From Stenotrophomonas sp046736075 (GTDB lineage Bacteria > Pseudomonadota > Gammaproteobacteria > Xanthomonadales > Xanthomonadaceae): DNA of 64,000 nucleotides. The position numbers and the translations under genes are program-made. Of the stretch, positions 1-7,911 are shown one piece after another. Position 1 is the first letter of the stretch, and every line of letters begins with the position of its first letter. The DNA lies in assembly GCF_046736075.1 (NCBI RefSeq), contig NZ_CP177163.1, forward strand, positions 2,914,001 through 2,978,000, in the 5' to 3' direction. The notes beneath the pieces are model-generated. The model saw only the letters and a list, made by a program, of their open reading frames with translations, was not told the DNA's origin and searched no databases.

Positions 1-1
1 C

Positions 2-130
2 TACGACTGCGTGCTGCTGGCGACCGACCACGACAAGTTCGACTACGCGCTGATCAAGCAGCACGCATCGGTGCTGGTCGACTCCCGTGGCCGCTTCCTC
101 GAAAGCGCCGACAACATCGTAAAGGCCTGA
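2..130 (+). CDS. nucleotide-sugar dehydrogenase, C-terminal fragment (WbpA-like)
   Basis: Only the last 42 residues are in the window, ending in TGA at 128-130; the start lies upstream of base 1. The visible segment has the LATDHDKF and VLVDSRGRF strings expected in the C-terminal UDP-binding domain of the UDP-glucose/GDP-mannose dehydrogenase family. The next genes are WbpB-, WbpD- and WbpE-like, so the natural reading is the WbpA-type UDP-GlcNAc 6-dehydrogenase that makes the uronic acid entering that pathway. A TviB/WbpO-type or Ugd-type dehydrogenase cannot be excluded from so short a piece. The following gene begins 3 bases after the stop, so the two are co-transcribed. Confidence 0.7.
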   Translation, partial: YDCVLLATDHDKFDYALIKQHASVLVDSRGRFLESADNIVKA

Positions 131-133
131 ATC

Positions 134-1195
134 ATGCGCGTATTCACCCCGCCTGTGCTCGACAGGAAGATCCGTTTCGCTCTGGTTGGCTGCGGTCGCA
201 TCGCCCAGTCCCACATCAACGCCATGCGCCAGCACGCTGACCGCATCGAGCTGACCGACGTCTGTGACGTTGATCCGGTGGCGTTGCAGAAGGCTGTCGA
301 AGACACCGGCGCCATCGGCCACCGCAAGCTGAGCGACATGCTGGCCAGCACCACCGCCGACATCATCGTGCTGACCACGCCCAGTGGCCTGCACCCGGAG
401 CAGGCGGTGGAAATCGCTGCCGCCGGCAAGCACGTGATGACCGAGAAGCCGATGGCCACGCGTCTGCAGGACGGCGTGCGCATGGTCAAGGCCTGCGACG
501 AAGCCGGCGTGCGCCTGTTCGTGGTCAAGCAGAACCGCCGCAACGCCACCCTGCAGCTGCTCAAGCGCGCGATGGAGAAGCGTCGTTTCGGCCGCCTGTA
601 CATGATCAACATCAACGTGTTCTGGACCCGTCCGCAGTCGTACTACGACAGCGCCGCGTGGCGCGGTACGTGGGAGTTCGACGGCGGTGCCTTCATGAAC
701 CAGGCCAGCCACTACGTGGATCTGCTGGAATGGCTGGGCGGCCCGCTGGAAAGCGTGCAGGCCTACACCGCGACGCTGGCCCGCAACATCGAGGTCGAGG
801 ATTCGGGCGTGATCGGGCTGCGCTGGCGCTCCGGTGCGCTGGGTTCGGTCAACGTGACCATGCTGACCTATCCGCAGAACCTGGAAGGCAGCATCACCAT
901 CATCGGCGAGAAGGGCACCGTCCGCATCGGTGGCGTGGCCGTCAACGAGATCCAGCAGTGGCAGTTCGCCGAGTCCGATCCGGACGATGAAGCGGTGGCC
1001 ACCGCCAGCTACGAGACCACCTCGGTGTACGGCTTCGGCCACCCGCTGTACTACGACAACGTGATCCAGGTGCTGCGCGGCGAAGCCGAGCCGGAAACCG
1101 ACGGCCGCGAAGGCCTGAAGTCGCTGGAAGTCCTGATCGCAGCCTACATGTCCGCGCGCGATGGCAAGCGGGTCGCGCTGCCGCTGGAGTACTGA
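134..1195 (+). CDS. wbpB: Gfo/Idh/MocA-family oxidoreductase, WbpB-like
   Basis: A 353-residue protein with an N-terminal Rossmann fold: the nucleotide-binding glycines are at residues 19-24 (GCGRIA), and the family's TEKP string with its conserved lysine is at about residue 105. WbpB-type enzymes oxidise C3 of UDP-GlcNAc uronic acid, producing the 3-keto sugar that WbpE aminates. The start at 134 follows an AAAGG-like ribosome binding site and leaves 3 bases after the previous stop. The immediate neighbours (dehydrogenase, hexapeptide acetyltransferase, DegT-type aminotransferase) are what make the WbpB assignment more specific than 'Gfo/Idh protein'. The stop is 1 base before the next ATG, implying tight coupling. 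Confidence 0.85.
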   Translation: MRVFTPPVLDRKIRFALVGCGRIAQSHINAMRQHADRIELTDVCDVDPVALQKAVEDTGAIGHRKLSDMLASTTADIIVLTTPSGLHPEQAVEIAAAGKHVMTEKPMATRLQDGVRMVKACDEAGVRLFVVKQNRRNATLQLLKRAMEKRRFGRLYMININVFWTRPQSYYDSAAWRGTWEFDGGAFMNQASHYVDLLEWLGGPLESVQAYTATLARNIEVEDSGVIGLRWRSGALGSVNVTMLTYPQNLEGSITIIGEKGTVRIGGVAVNEIQQWQFAESDPDDEAVATASYETTSVYGFGHPLYYDNVIQVLRGEAEPETDGREGLKSLEVLIAAYMSARDGKRVALPLEY

Positions 1196-1196
1196 T

Positions 1197-1766
1197 ATGG
1201 CCCTGTTCATCCATCCGACCGCGATTGTCGACGACGGTGCACGCATCGGCGACGACAGCCGCGTCTGGCATTGGGCGCACATCTCGGGCGGCGCGCAGAT
1301 CGGTACCGGCTGTTCGTTCGGTCAGAACGTCTACGTCGGCAACGACGTGGTGATCGGCAACAACGTCAAGATCCAGAACAACGTGTCGGTGTACGACGCG
1401 GTGCGCCTGGAAGACGACGTGTTCTGCGGTCCCAGCATGGTGTTCACCAACGTCTACAATCCGCGTTCGGCGGTGAACCGCAAGGCCGAGTACCGGCAGA
1501 CGCTGGTACGCAAGGGCGCCACGCTGGGCGCCAACTGCACGATCGTCTGCGGCGTCACGGTGGGCGAGCATGCATTCGTCGGTGCCGGCGCCGTGGTCAA
1601 CCGCGATGTCGCCCCGTTCGCGCTGATGGTCGGGGTTCCGGCCCGTCGCGCGGGCTGGATGTGCCTGTGCGGCGAGCGGTTGCCGGGTGCGGGCACGGTG
1701 ACGTGCGCGCACTGCGACCGTCGTTACCAGATCGACGACGCATCCTGCGCGCTGCTCGCTGCCTGA
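1197..1766 (+). CDS. wbpD: hexapeptide-repeat N-acetyltransferase, WbpD-like
   Basis: A 189-residue left-handed beta-helix acyltransferase beginning MALFIHPTAIVDDGARIGDD, with repeated hexapeptides through about residue 150. WbpD acetylates the 3-amino group of UDP-GlcNAc(3N)A. The ATG at 1197 is preferred over in-frame codons inside wbpB because the protein then starts exactly where the helix begins. The last 35 residues are not hexapeptide: they carry C156-x-C158 and C170-x2-C173, a pattern that looks like a small zinc ribbon. It sits between wbpB and wbpE, as expected for the diacetamido uronic acid pathway. Substrate specificity is inferred from context. Confidence 0.85.
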   Translation: MALFIHPTAIVDDGARIGDDSRVWHWAHISGGAQIGTGCSFGQNVYVGNDVVIGNNVKIQNNVSVYDAVRLEDDVFCGPSMVFTNVYNPRSAVNRKAEYRQTLVRKGATLGANCTIVCGVTVGEHAFVGAGAVVNRDVAPFALMVGVPARRAGWMCLCGERLPGAGTVTCAHCDRRYQIDDASCALLAA

Positions 1767-1811
1767 GCACGGCCGCGCGGCTGCCTGAGCCGGTATTTAT
1801 CTAGGAGTGAC

Positions 1812-2921
1812 ATGGAAATTCAGTTTATCGACCTGGCCGCGCAGTACCGCGCCCTGAAGCAGGATGTGGATGCGCGCATCGCCAAGGTGCTCGAACACGG
1901 GCGCTACATCATGGGGCCCGAAGTGCGTGAGATGGAGCAGGCCCTCGAGGCCCGCACCGGTGCGCCGCACTGCATCTCGGTGGCGTCGGGTACCGAAGCG
2001 CTGCTGATCGCGCTGATGGCGATCGGCGTCACCGCGGGCGACGAGGTCATCACCACGTCGTTCACCTTCGTGGCGACCGCGGAAGTGATCGCGCTGCTCG
2101 GCGCGGTGCCGGTGTTCGTGGATGTCGAGCCAGACACCTGCAACATCGATGCCAGCCTGATCGAAGCGGCGATCACCCCGCGCACCAAGGCGATCATCCC
2201 GGTCTCGCTGTACGGGCAGGTCGCCGACATGGATGCGATCAATGCAATCGCCGCGCGTCATCCCGGCATCACCGTGATCGAAGATGCGGCGCAGAGCTTC
2301 GGTGCGACGTACCGTGGCAAGGCAAGCTGCAACGTGTCGCGCATCGCCTGCACCAGCTTCTTCCCGAGCAAGCCGCTGGGCTGCTATGGCGATGGCGGTG
2401 CGATCTTCACCGATGACGCCGCGCTGGCCAAGGCGATGGCCGAGATCCGCGTGCATGGCCAGGAACGCCGCTACTACCACACCCGCGTGGGTGTGGGCGG
2501 GCGCATGGATACCCTGCAGTGCGCGATCGTGCTGGCCAAGCTGGGCCGTTTCGACTTCGAGTGCGAGCGTCGCCAGGTGGTTGCCGGGCGTTACCTGGAG
2601 GCGCTGGCTGGCCTGCCGGGCATCGCGCTGCCGACCCTGCGTGAGGGCAACAGCTCGGTCTGGGGCCAGTTCACCGTCCAGGTCGACGATCGCGCCAAGG
2701 TGGTCGAGCGCCTCACCGCCGCCAACGTGCCGACCGCCGTGCATTACCCGGTGCCGCTGCATCAGCAGCCGGCCTACCGCGACCGCTGCCGCATCGCGTC
2801 CTCGCTGGCGCATTCGGAGCGGGTGGCGCAGCGCGTCATGAGCCTGCCGATGTCCGCCGACCTCGATGAAGCGCAGCAGGACTACATCATCGAGCAGCTG
2901 CGCGCAGCCCTCCGCGACTGA
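1812..2921 (+). CDS. wbpE: DegT/DnrJ/EryC1/StrS aminotransferase, WbpE-like
   Basis: A 369-residue PLP-dependent sugar aminotransferase. It shows the family's GTEAL motif near the N-terminus, EDAAQSFGA (PLP-contacting Asp) near residue 160, and the Schiff-base lysine K187 in FFPSKPLG. WbpE transfers an amino group from glutamate to C3 of the 3-keto uronic acid made by WbpB. The start follows a clear AGGAG ribosome binding site (1804-1808). A 45-base gap separates it from the acetyltransferase, the longest inside this operon apart from the joint before the glycosyltransferase. Other members of the family act on different keto sugars, so the exact substrate rests on the wbpB/wbpD context. Confidence 0.88.
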   Translation: MEIQFIDLAAQYRALKQDVDARIAKVLEHGRYIMGPEVREMEQALEARTGAPHCISVASGTEALLIALMAIGVTAGDEVITTSFTFVATAEVIALLGAVPVFVDVEPDTCNIDASLIEAAITPRTKAIIPVSLYGQVADMDAINAIAARHPGITVIEDAAQSFGATYRGKASCNVSRIACTSFFPSKPLGCYGDGGAIFTDDAALAKAMAEIRVHGQERRYYHTRVGVGGRMDTLQCAIVLAKLGRFDFECERRQVVAGRYLEALAGLPGIALPTLREGNSSVWGQFTVQVDDRAKVVERLTAANVPTAVHYPVPLHQQPAYRDRCRIASSLAHSERVAQRVMSLPMSADLDEAQQDYIIEQLRAALRD

Positions 2922-2957
2922 TCCCGACCACCGCCCCTTTTTCTGCGAGACCCGCGT

Positions 2958-3965
2958 ATGTATCAGAACAACCGTATCAGTGTCGTGGTGCCGGCACACA
3001 ATGAAGAGACGCAGATCAAGCGCGTCATCGACACCATGCCTGACTATGTCGACTACATCGTCATCGTCAACGACACCAGTACGGACCGTACCTCCGACGT
3101 GGTCCGTGCCACGCCGGAGTACGCCAGCGGGCGCGTCGTGCTGATCGAGCACGAAGTGAACCAGGGTGTCGGCGGCGCGATCGCGACCGGCTACAAGTGG
3201 AGCCGCGACAACGGCATCGACGTGTCCGTGGTGATGGCCGGCGACGGCCAGATGAACCCGCTGGACATGCCGGCCATCCTGGCCCCGGTGATCAATGACG
3301 TCGCCGACTACTCCAAGGGCAACCGCCTGGTCACCGGCGAAGCCTTCAAGCGCATTCCGAAGATCCGCTTCTTCGGCAACTCGGCGCTGTCGCTGCTGAC
3401 CAAGATCGCCTCCGGCTACTGGGGCGTGGCCGACTCGCAGACCGGCTACACGGCGATCAATGCCAAGGCGCTGGCCGCGATCGACTGGGACCACATGTAC
3501 AAGCGTTATGGCCAGCCGAACGATCTGCTGGTGCGGTTGAACATCGCCGAGATGCGCGTGGTGGACGTGCCGGTCGAGCCGGTCTACAACGTGGGCGAGA
3601 AGTCCGGCATCCGCGTGCGCAAGGTGCTCTTCAGCATCGGCTGGCTGATCGTGCGCCTGTTCTTCTTCCGCCTGAAGGAGAAGTACATCATCCGCGACTT
3701 CCATCCGCTGGTGTTCTTCTATGCCTTCGGTGGCGCCACGGCGCTGGTCGGCCTGCTGTTCCTGGTGCGCACGATCCTGCTGTGGTTGGCGCAGGGGAGC
3801 ATGCCGGAAATGTCGTTCCTGGTGACGCTGTTCTCCTTCAGCATCTCCTTCAACGCGATCGGCTTCGCGTTCTGGTTCGACTACCAGGCCAACCGTCACC
3901 TCAACCCGCCGATCACCCATCGTGACGTGACCCACCGCCAGGCTCCGGATCCGCTCGACCCGTGA
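2958..3965 (+). CDS. glycosyltransferase family 2, membrane-anchored (DPM/GtrB-like)
   Basis: A 335-residue protein with a GT-A nucleotide-sugar domain (RISVVVPAHNEE at the N-terminus, NDTSTDRT, AGDGQM) and two probable membrane segments near residues 248-275 and 283-307. This layout matches polyprenyl-phosphate glycosyltransferases such as dolichol-phosphate-mannose synthase or GtrB. It may load a sugar on undecaprenyl phosphate or extend the O-unit on the cytoplasmic face; the sequence does not decide. Its stop overlaps the GTG start of the flippase gene by 4 bases, indicating translational coupling. Confidence 0.82.
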   Translation: MYQNNRISVVVPAHNEETQIKRVIDTMPDYVDYIVIVNDTSTDRTSDVVRATPEYASGRVVLIEHEVNQGVGGAIATGYKWSRDNGIDVSVVMAGDGQMNPLDMPAILAPVINDVADYSKGNRLVTGEAFKRIPKIRFFGNSALSLLTKIASGYWGVADSQTGYTAINAKALAAIDWDHMYKRYGQPNDLLVRLNIAEMRVVDVPVEPVYNVGEKSGIRVRKVLFSIGWLIVRLFFFRLKEKYIIRDFHPLVFFYAFGGATALVGLLFLVRTILLWLAQGSMPEMSFLVTLFSFSISFNAIGFAFWFDYQANRHLNPPITHRDVTHRQAPDPLDP

Positions 3966-5260
3966 GCATCTCTCCGCCTGCCTTGCTGAAGACCCTCGCG
4001 AGCAATCTGTCCTGGACAGCCGCGAGTCTGGTGATCCTGGCTGTCAGCGGGATCGCCATCAACCTGATGATCGCCGGCTTCCGTAGTGCCAGCGATCTGG
4101 GTGTCTTCAACCAGGCATACGCGGTGTACGTGGTGGCGTCGCAGCTCACCGTGTTCGGGATCCACAACTCGATCATGCGCAACGCCGCCCATTACAGCGG
4201 CGATGCGGAGGAAGGGCGCAGTCTGGCCGGCAGCGGCCTGCTGCTCTCGGCCATCACCGGCGTGATCGGCGCCGGCCTGCTGATGCTGGCCGCGCCGGCG
4301 CTGGGCACGTGGTTCGACAGCCCCAGCACCGCCCTGGGCGTGCGCAATGTGGCTTACGGGCTGCTGCTGTTCCCGTTGAGCAAGACCCTGCTGGGCCTGC
4401 TCAACGGCCTGCAGATGATGAAGGCGTTCGCGGTGCTGCAGTCGCTGCGCTACCTGGTGGTGATGGCGTGGGTGGCGGCGGTCTCGATGACCTCGGCCAC
4501 CATCGACAAGGTGCTGTACTGCTTCCTGGTGGCCGAGGTGGTCACCACCGTGGCCGCGCTGGGCTTCCTGTGGTCGCGCAGGATGCTGCAGCGCATGCGG
4601 GTGCGGCGCGTCTGGATCGGCCGGCACGCCAGCTTCGGTGCGCGGAGCCTGCTGTCCAACACGTTCGTCGAGTTGAACTCGCGCGTGGATGTCATCCTGA
4701 TCGGCTTCTTCCTGTCCGACCGCGCGGCCGGCATCTACAGTTTCGGCGCCATCCTGATCGATGGGCTTTACCAGGTCTGGCACCTGATCCGGGTCAACCT
4801 GAATCCGATCCTGGTGAACGCCAGCCGTGACCGCGACTGGTCAACCTGTCGCATGCTGCTCAACAAGGCACTACGCTATCTGTACCCGCTGGCGGTACTG
4901 CTCGCCCTGGGCGTGATCTTCGCCTACTGGCTGACCATCACCTATGTGATGAGCGGCAAGGGGCTGGAAGAGGGCATGTTGCCGCTGATCATCCTGCTCG
5001 TCGGGCTGACTGCGGTGGCGCCCTTCATTCCCTTCGACCAGTTGCCATTGCTGGGCGGATACCCGGGCCTGCAGACCCTGCAGCAGCTGTCGGTGGTGAT
5101 CGTGAATGCGATCCTGAATGTTATATTCATCCCGTATTTGGGGATCGAGGGTGCTGCGCTTGGAACGGCGCTGAGCTATGTGTTCGGTGTGTTCGTGCTG
5201 ATGCTGATGGTGCGGCGCCTGTACTCCTGGAATCTAATTACAAATCGTATCGAGGCATAA
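3962..5260 (+). CDS. polysaccharide flippase, Wzx-like (MATE/MOP superfamily)
   Basis: A 432-residue, very hydrophobic protein with about 12-14 predicted membrane segments spread over its length and no soluble domain, typical of the oligosaccharidyl-lipid flippase family. It would flip the undecaprenyl-PP-linked O-unit to the periplasm. The GTG start at 3962 overlaps the glycosyltransferase stop in a GTGA junction. The stop TAA is 2 bases before the next ATG. Base composition in the last 150 bases is more AT-rich than in the rest of the operon (for example around 5110-5260), which hints at a patchy origin of the locus. The glycan carried is inferred from neighbouring genes. Confidence 0.82.
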   Translation: MSISPPALLKTLASNLSWTAASLVILAVSGIAINLMIAGFRSASDLGVFNQAYAVYVVASQLTVFGIHNSIMRNAAHYSGDAEEGRSLAGSGLLLSAITGVIGAGLLMLAAPALGTWFDSPSTALGVRNVAYGLLLFPLSKTLLGLLNGLQMMKAFAVLQSLRYLVVMAWVAAVSMTSATIDKVLYCFLVAEVVTTVAALGFLWSRRMLQRMRVRRVWIGRHASFGARSLLSNTFVELNSRVDVILIGFFLSDRAAGIYSFGAILIDGLYQVWHLIRVNLNPILVNASRDRDWSTCRMLLNKALRYLYPLAVLLALGVIFAYWLTITYVMSGKGLEEGMLPLIILLVGLTAVAPFIPFDQLPLLGGYPGLQTLQQLSVVIVNAILNVIFIPYLGIEGAALGTALSYVFGVFVLMLMVRRLYSWNLITNRIEA

Positions 5261-5262
5261 AC

Positions 5263-7293
5263 ATGTGCGGAATTTTCGGTCTGGTGCTCCGCAAGGATGC
5301 CGCTTTCTCCCACTCCAGACTGCAGTCGACGCTTTCTGAACTGTTCAAGCTGTCCGAGACGCGCGGCAAGGAATCGTCGGGCATCCATGCCTACATTCCC
5401 GACCTGCGCGCATCGTGGGGGCTGAAGTCGGCCGACCGCGCGACCGACCTGATGAAGTCGCCGGAATACGCGTCGATCATGCAGGCGCTCGCCGCCGCGT
5501 TCGACGCCGAGAAGGTGGGCGCATCGCTGGCCGTGATCGCGCACTCGCGCCTGGTCACCAACGGCAGCGCGGCGCTGCCGCAGAACAACCAGCCGGTCAG
5601 CCGTGATGGCGTGACCCTCATCCACAACGGCATCGTCGTCAACGTGGACGAGCTGTGGGCCACCCATCCGGACCTGCAGCGCCACGCCGAAGTGGACACC
5701 GAGTTCATGGGCGCCTTCCTGGCCCAGCACGGCGGCGCCACCGCGCCGGCCAAGGCCACCGCCGATGTCTTCGCCCTGCTCAAGGGTGCGGCGTCGATCG
5801 CCTGGGTGCACGGCCAGACCGATCGCCTGGTGCTGGCGACCAACACCGGCGACCTGTACTTCCACCTGGACGAGCGCCAGGGCGTGCTGGTGTTCGCCTC
5901 CGAGCAGTACATCCTGGACAACGTGGTCAAGCACATCCACGGTGAGGCTGCGGTTCCCGGCGTGCGCTGGCTTGAGCCGCAGCATGCCCTGGGCGTGGGC
6001 ATCAACAGCCTGGACCCGGTGGCGTTTCGCCTCGACGAGGCCACCCCGCCCACGGCCGACGCCGCGGTGCAGGTGTACCCGACGCCGGTGAATGCCCACC
6101 AGGCTGCGCCGACCCGTCCGGCGGCGCCGGTGGTGGCCACCCGCAGCGCCGACTTCTCGCTGTTGCGCTACAACGAAGAGAACCTCAAGAAGCTGCGCCG
6201 CTGCACGCGCTGCATCCTGCCGGAAACCTTCCCGTTCATCGCCTTCGATGGCGAGGGCGTGTGCAACTACTGCCGTTCGTACAAGCCGCGCTATGCGGGC
6301 ATGCACCCGGTAAAGACCAAGCACGACTTCATCGAGTCGCTGGCCGGCTACCGCCGCCGCAATGGCCGTCCGGACGTGCTGGTGCCCTTCAGCGGTGGCC
6401 GCGACAGCAGCTACGGTCTGCACCTGATCAAGCACGAGTTCGGCCTCAACCCGATCACCTTCACCTACGACTGGGGCATGGTCACCGACCTGGCCCGCCG
6501 CAACGTGGCCCGCATGTGCGGCCAGCTCGGCGTGCAGAACATCCTGGTCTCGGCGGACATCAAGCAGAAGCGCGAGAACGTGCGCAAGAACGTGGCGGCC
6601 TGGCTGAAGAAGCCGGACCTGGGCATGGTTCCGCTGTTCATGGCCGGTGACAAGCACTTCTTCCGCATCGTCAACCAGCTCAAGCGCCAGACCGGCATTT
6701 CGCTGGACCTGTGGAGCGCCAACCCGCTGGAGAACACCGACTTCAAGTCGGGTTTCTGCGGCGTCAGCCCGGACTTCGACAAGAGCCGCGTCGACTACCT
6801 GTCGATGAGCCGCAAGCTGCATCTGGCCGCGTACTACGGCAGCCGCTTCCTGACCAACCCGGGCTACATCAACACCTCGCTGCTGGACACGATGGGCGCG
6901 TTCCTCGCCTATTACGTCGAACCGCGCCGTGACTTCTACTTCATCTTCGATCACATGATCTGGGAAGAAAACGAAGTCAACGACGTGCTGCTCAACCAGT
7001 ACGACTGGGAGCTGGCACCCGACACCGACAGCACCTGGCGCATCGGCGACGGCACCGCGCCGTTCTACAACTACATCTACATGACCGCGCGCGGGTTCTC
7101 GGAGTTCGATACCTTCCGCAGCAACCAGATCCGCGAAGGGATGATGACCCGCCAGGAAGCGATCTCGGCGGTCTACACCGAGAACCGTCCGCGTCCGCAG
7201 TCGATCAAGTGGTACCTCGATACCATCGGCATCGACTTCGACAGCGCGATCCGCCGCATCAACGAAATGGATGTCATGGGCCTGCACCGCTGA
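5263..7293 (+). CDS. fused class II glutamine amidotransferase / N-acetyl sugar amidotransferase (WbpG-like)
   Basis: A 676-residue two-domain protein. Residues 1 to about 250 are a class II (Ntn) glutaminase: the N-terminal Cys2 of MCGIFG is the nucleophile, with HSRLVTNG, NNQPV and HNGIVVN following in the usual order. After an Ala/Pro-rich linker (about 265-300) comes an N-acetyl sugar amidotransferase like WbpG/PseA: a four-cysteine site (C314, C317, C334, C337) and a PP-loop SGGRDS at 377-382 for ATP. WbpG-type enzymes turn an N-acetyl group into an acetamidino group with ammonia; here the ammonia source appears to be built in. The gene ends the plus-strand operon, converging on an acyltransferase gene. 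Confidence 0.85.
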   Translation: MCGIFGLVLRKDAAFSHSRLQSTLSELFKLSETRGKESSGIHAYIPDLRASWGLKSADRATDLMKSPEYASIMQALAAAFDAEKVGASLAVIAHSRLVTNGSAALPQNNQPVSRDGVTLIHNGIVVNVDELWATHPDLQRHAEVDTEFMGAFLAQHGGATAPAKATADVFALLKGAASIAWVHGQTDRLVLATNTGDLYFHLDERQGVLVFASEQYILDNVVKHIHGEAAVPGVRWLEPQHALGVGINSLDPVAFRLDEATPPTADAAVQVYPTPVNAHQAAPTRPAAPVVATRSADFSLLRYNEENLKKLRRCTRCILPETFPFIAFDGEGVCNYCRSYKPRYAGMHPVKTKHDFIESLAGYRRRNGRPDVLVPFSGGRDSSYGLHLIKHEFGLNPITFTYDWGMVTDLARRNVARMCGQLGVQNILVSADIKQKRENVRKNVAAWLKKPDLGMVPLFMAGDKHFFRIVNQLKRQTGISLDLWSANPLENTDFKSGFCGVSPDFDKSRVDYLSMSRKLHLAAYYGSRFLTNPGYINTSLLDTMGAFLAYYVEPRRDFYFIFDHMIWEENEVNDVLLNQYDWELAPDTDSTWRIGDGTAPFYNYIYMTARGFSEFDTFRSNQIREGMMTRQEAISAVYTENRPRPQSIKWYLDTIGIDFDSAIRRINEMDVMGLHR

Positions 7294-7314
7294 TCTCCAG
7301 CGGCTGCAGACCGG

Positions 7315-7343
7315 TCGGCTACCGCATCAGTTGCGGTAGCCGA
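7315..7343. terminator. 12-bp perfect hairpin at a convergent gene end
   Basis: The arms 7315-7326 (TCGGCTACCGCA) and 7332-7343 are exact reverse complements with a 5-base loop. The stop codon of the minus-strand acyltransferase gene (7327-7329) lies in the loop, so the hairpin covers the end of that gene and the 3' flank of the plus-strand operon. No T-tract follows on either strand, so intrinsic termination is uncertain. Protection of mRNA ends is an alternative. Confidence 0.5.
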
Positions 7344-7848
7344 TCACACGGGCGGGATTGCCCACCACCACGGCCCAGTCTTCAACGTCCTTGGTGACCA
7401 CACAGCAGGCGCCGATCACCGCACCGGTACCGATCCGGCTGACCGACGGCAGGATCACGGCACGCGCGCCCAGCCAGGCATCGTCGCCGATGGTCAGGCC
7501 GCTGAAATCCACCGGCTGCTCCTTCTTGAGCGCGCGGGTCTTGATGCGATGGCCATGCGTGGCAATGAACACGCCTTCGGAAATCCAGACGTCATTGCCG
7601 ATCGTGAGCCCACCGGAATAATCCAGTTCGCAGTCGTGTTCCACGCCGACGTTGCGGCCCATGCTGAAGTGGGCGTGCCGGGTGCTGTGCGGCGACACCA
7701 GCATGGCCCGGTAGGACACATACGAGTTGGCGCCGATGTCGAAGAAGCGGCGCAGCACGAACATCTTGCACTGCACCAGCCCCGGCGCGTCGAACAGGAA
7801 GGAACCCAGCATGTGCTGGACAAAGCGTCGTACGTATTCCTTCAGCAT
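7327..7848 (-). CDS. hexapeptide acyltransferase (WbbJ/maltose O-acetyltransferase-like)
   Basis: A 173-residue trimeric beta-helix acyltransferase. It shows hexapeptide repeats from about residue 55, the THGHRI segment that carries the catalytic histidine in this family, and the closing VVVGNPARVIG motif. It probably O-acetylates a sugar of the surface polysaccharide or an intermediate. It is the last gene of a minus-strand unit xanA-xanB-acyltransferase, 63 bases downstream of xanB. The start ATG at 7846-7848 follows GGGAGGC on the coding strand. The acceptor cannot be deduced. Confidence 0.75.
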   Translation of the reverse strand: MLKEYVRRFVQHMLGSFLFDAPGLVQCKMFVLRRFFDIGANSYVSYRAMLVSPHSTRHAHFSMGRNVGVEHDCELDYSGGLTIGNDVWISEGVFIATHGHRIKTRALKKEQPVDFSGLTIGDDAWLGARAVILPSVSRIGTGAVIGACCVVTKDVEDWAVVVGNPARVIGYRN

Positions 7849-7911
7849 TGCATGCCTCCCATGACAGGACTGTCGATCATTGGCCGGGGCCGGTAACCCG
7901 AGGGGCCGCGC

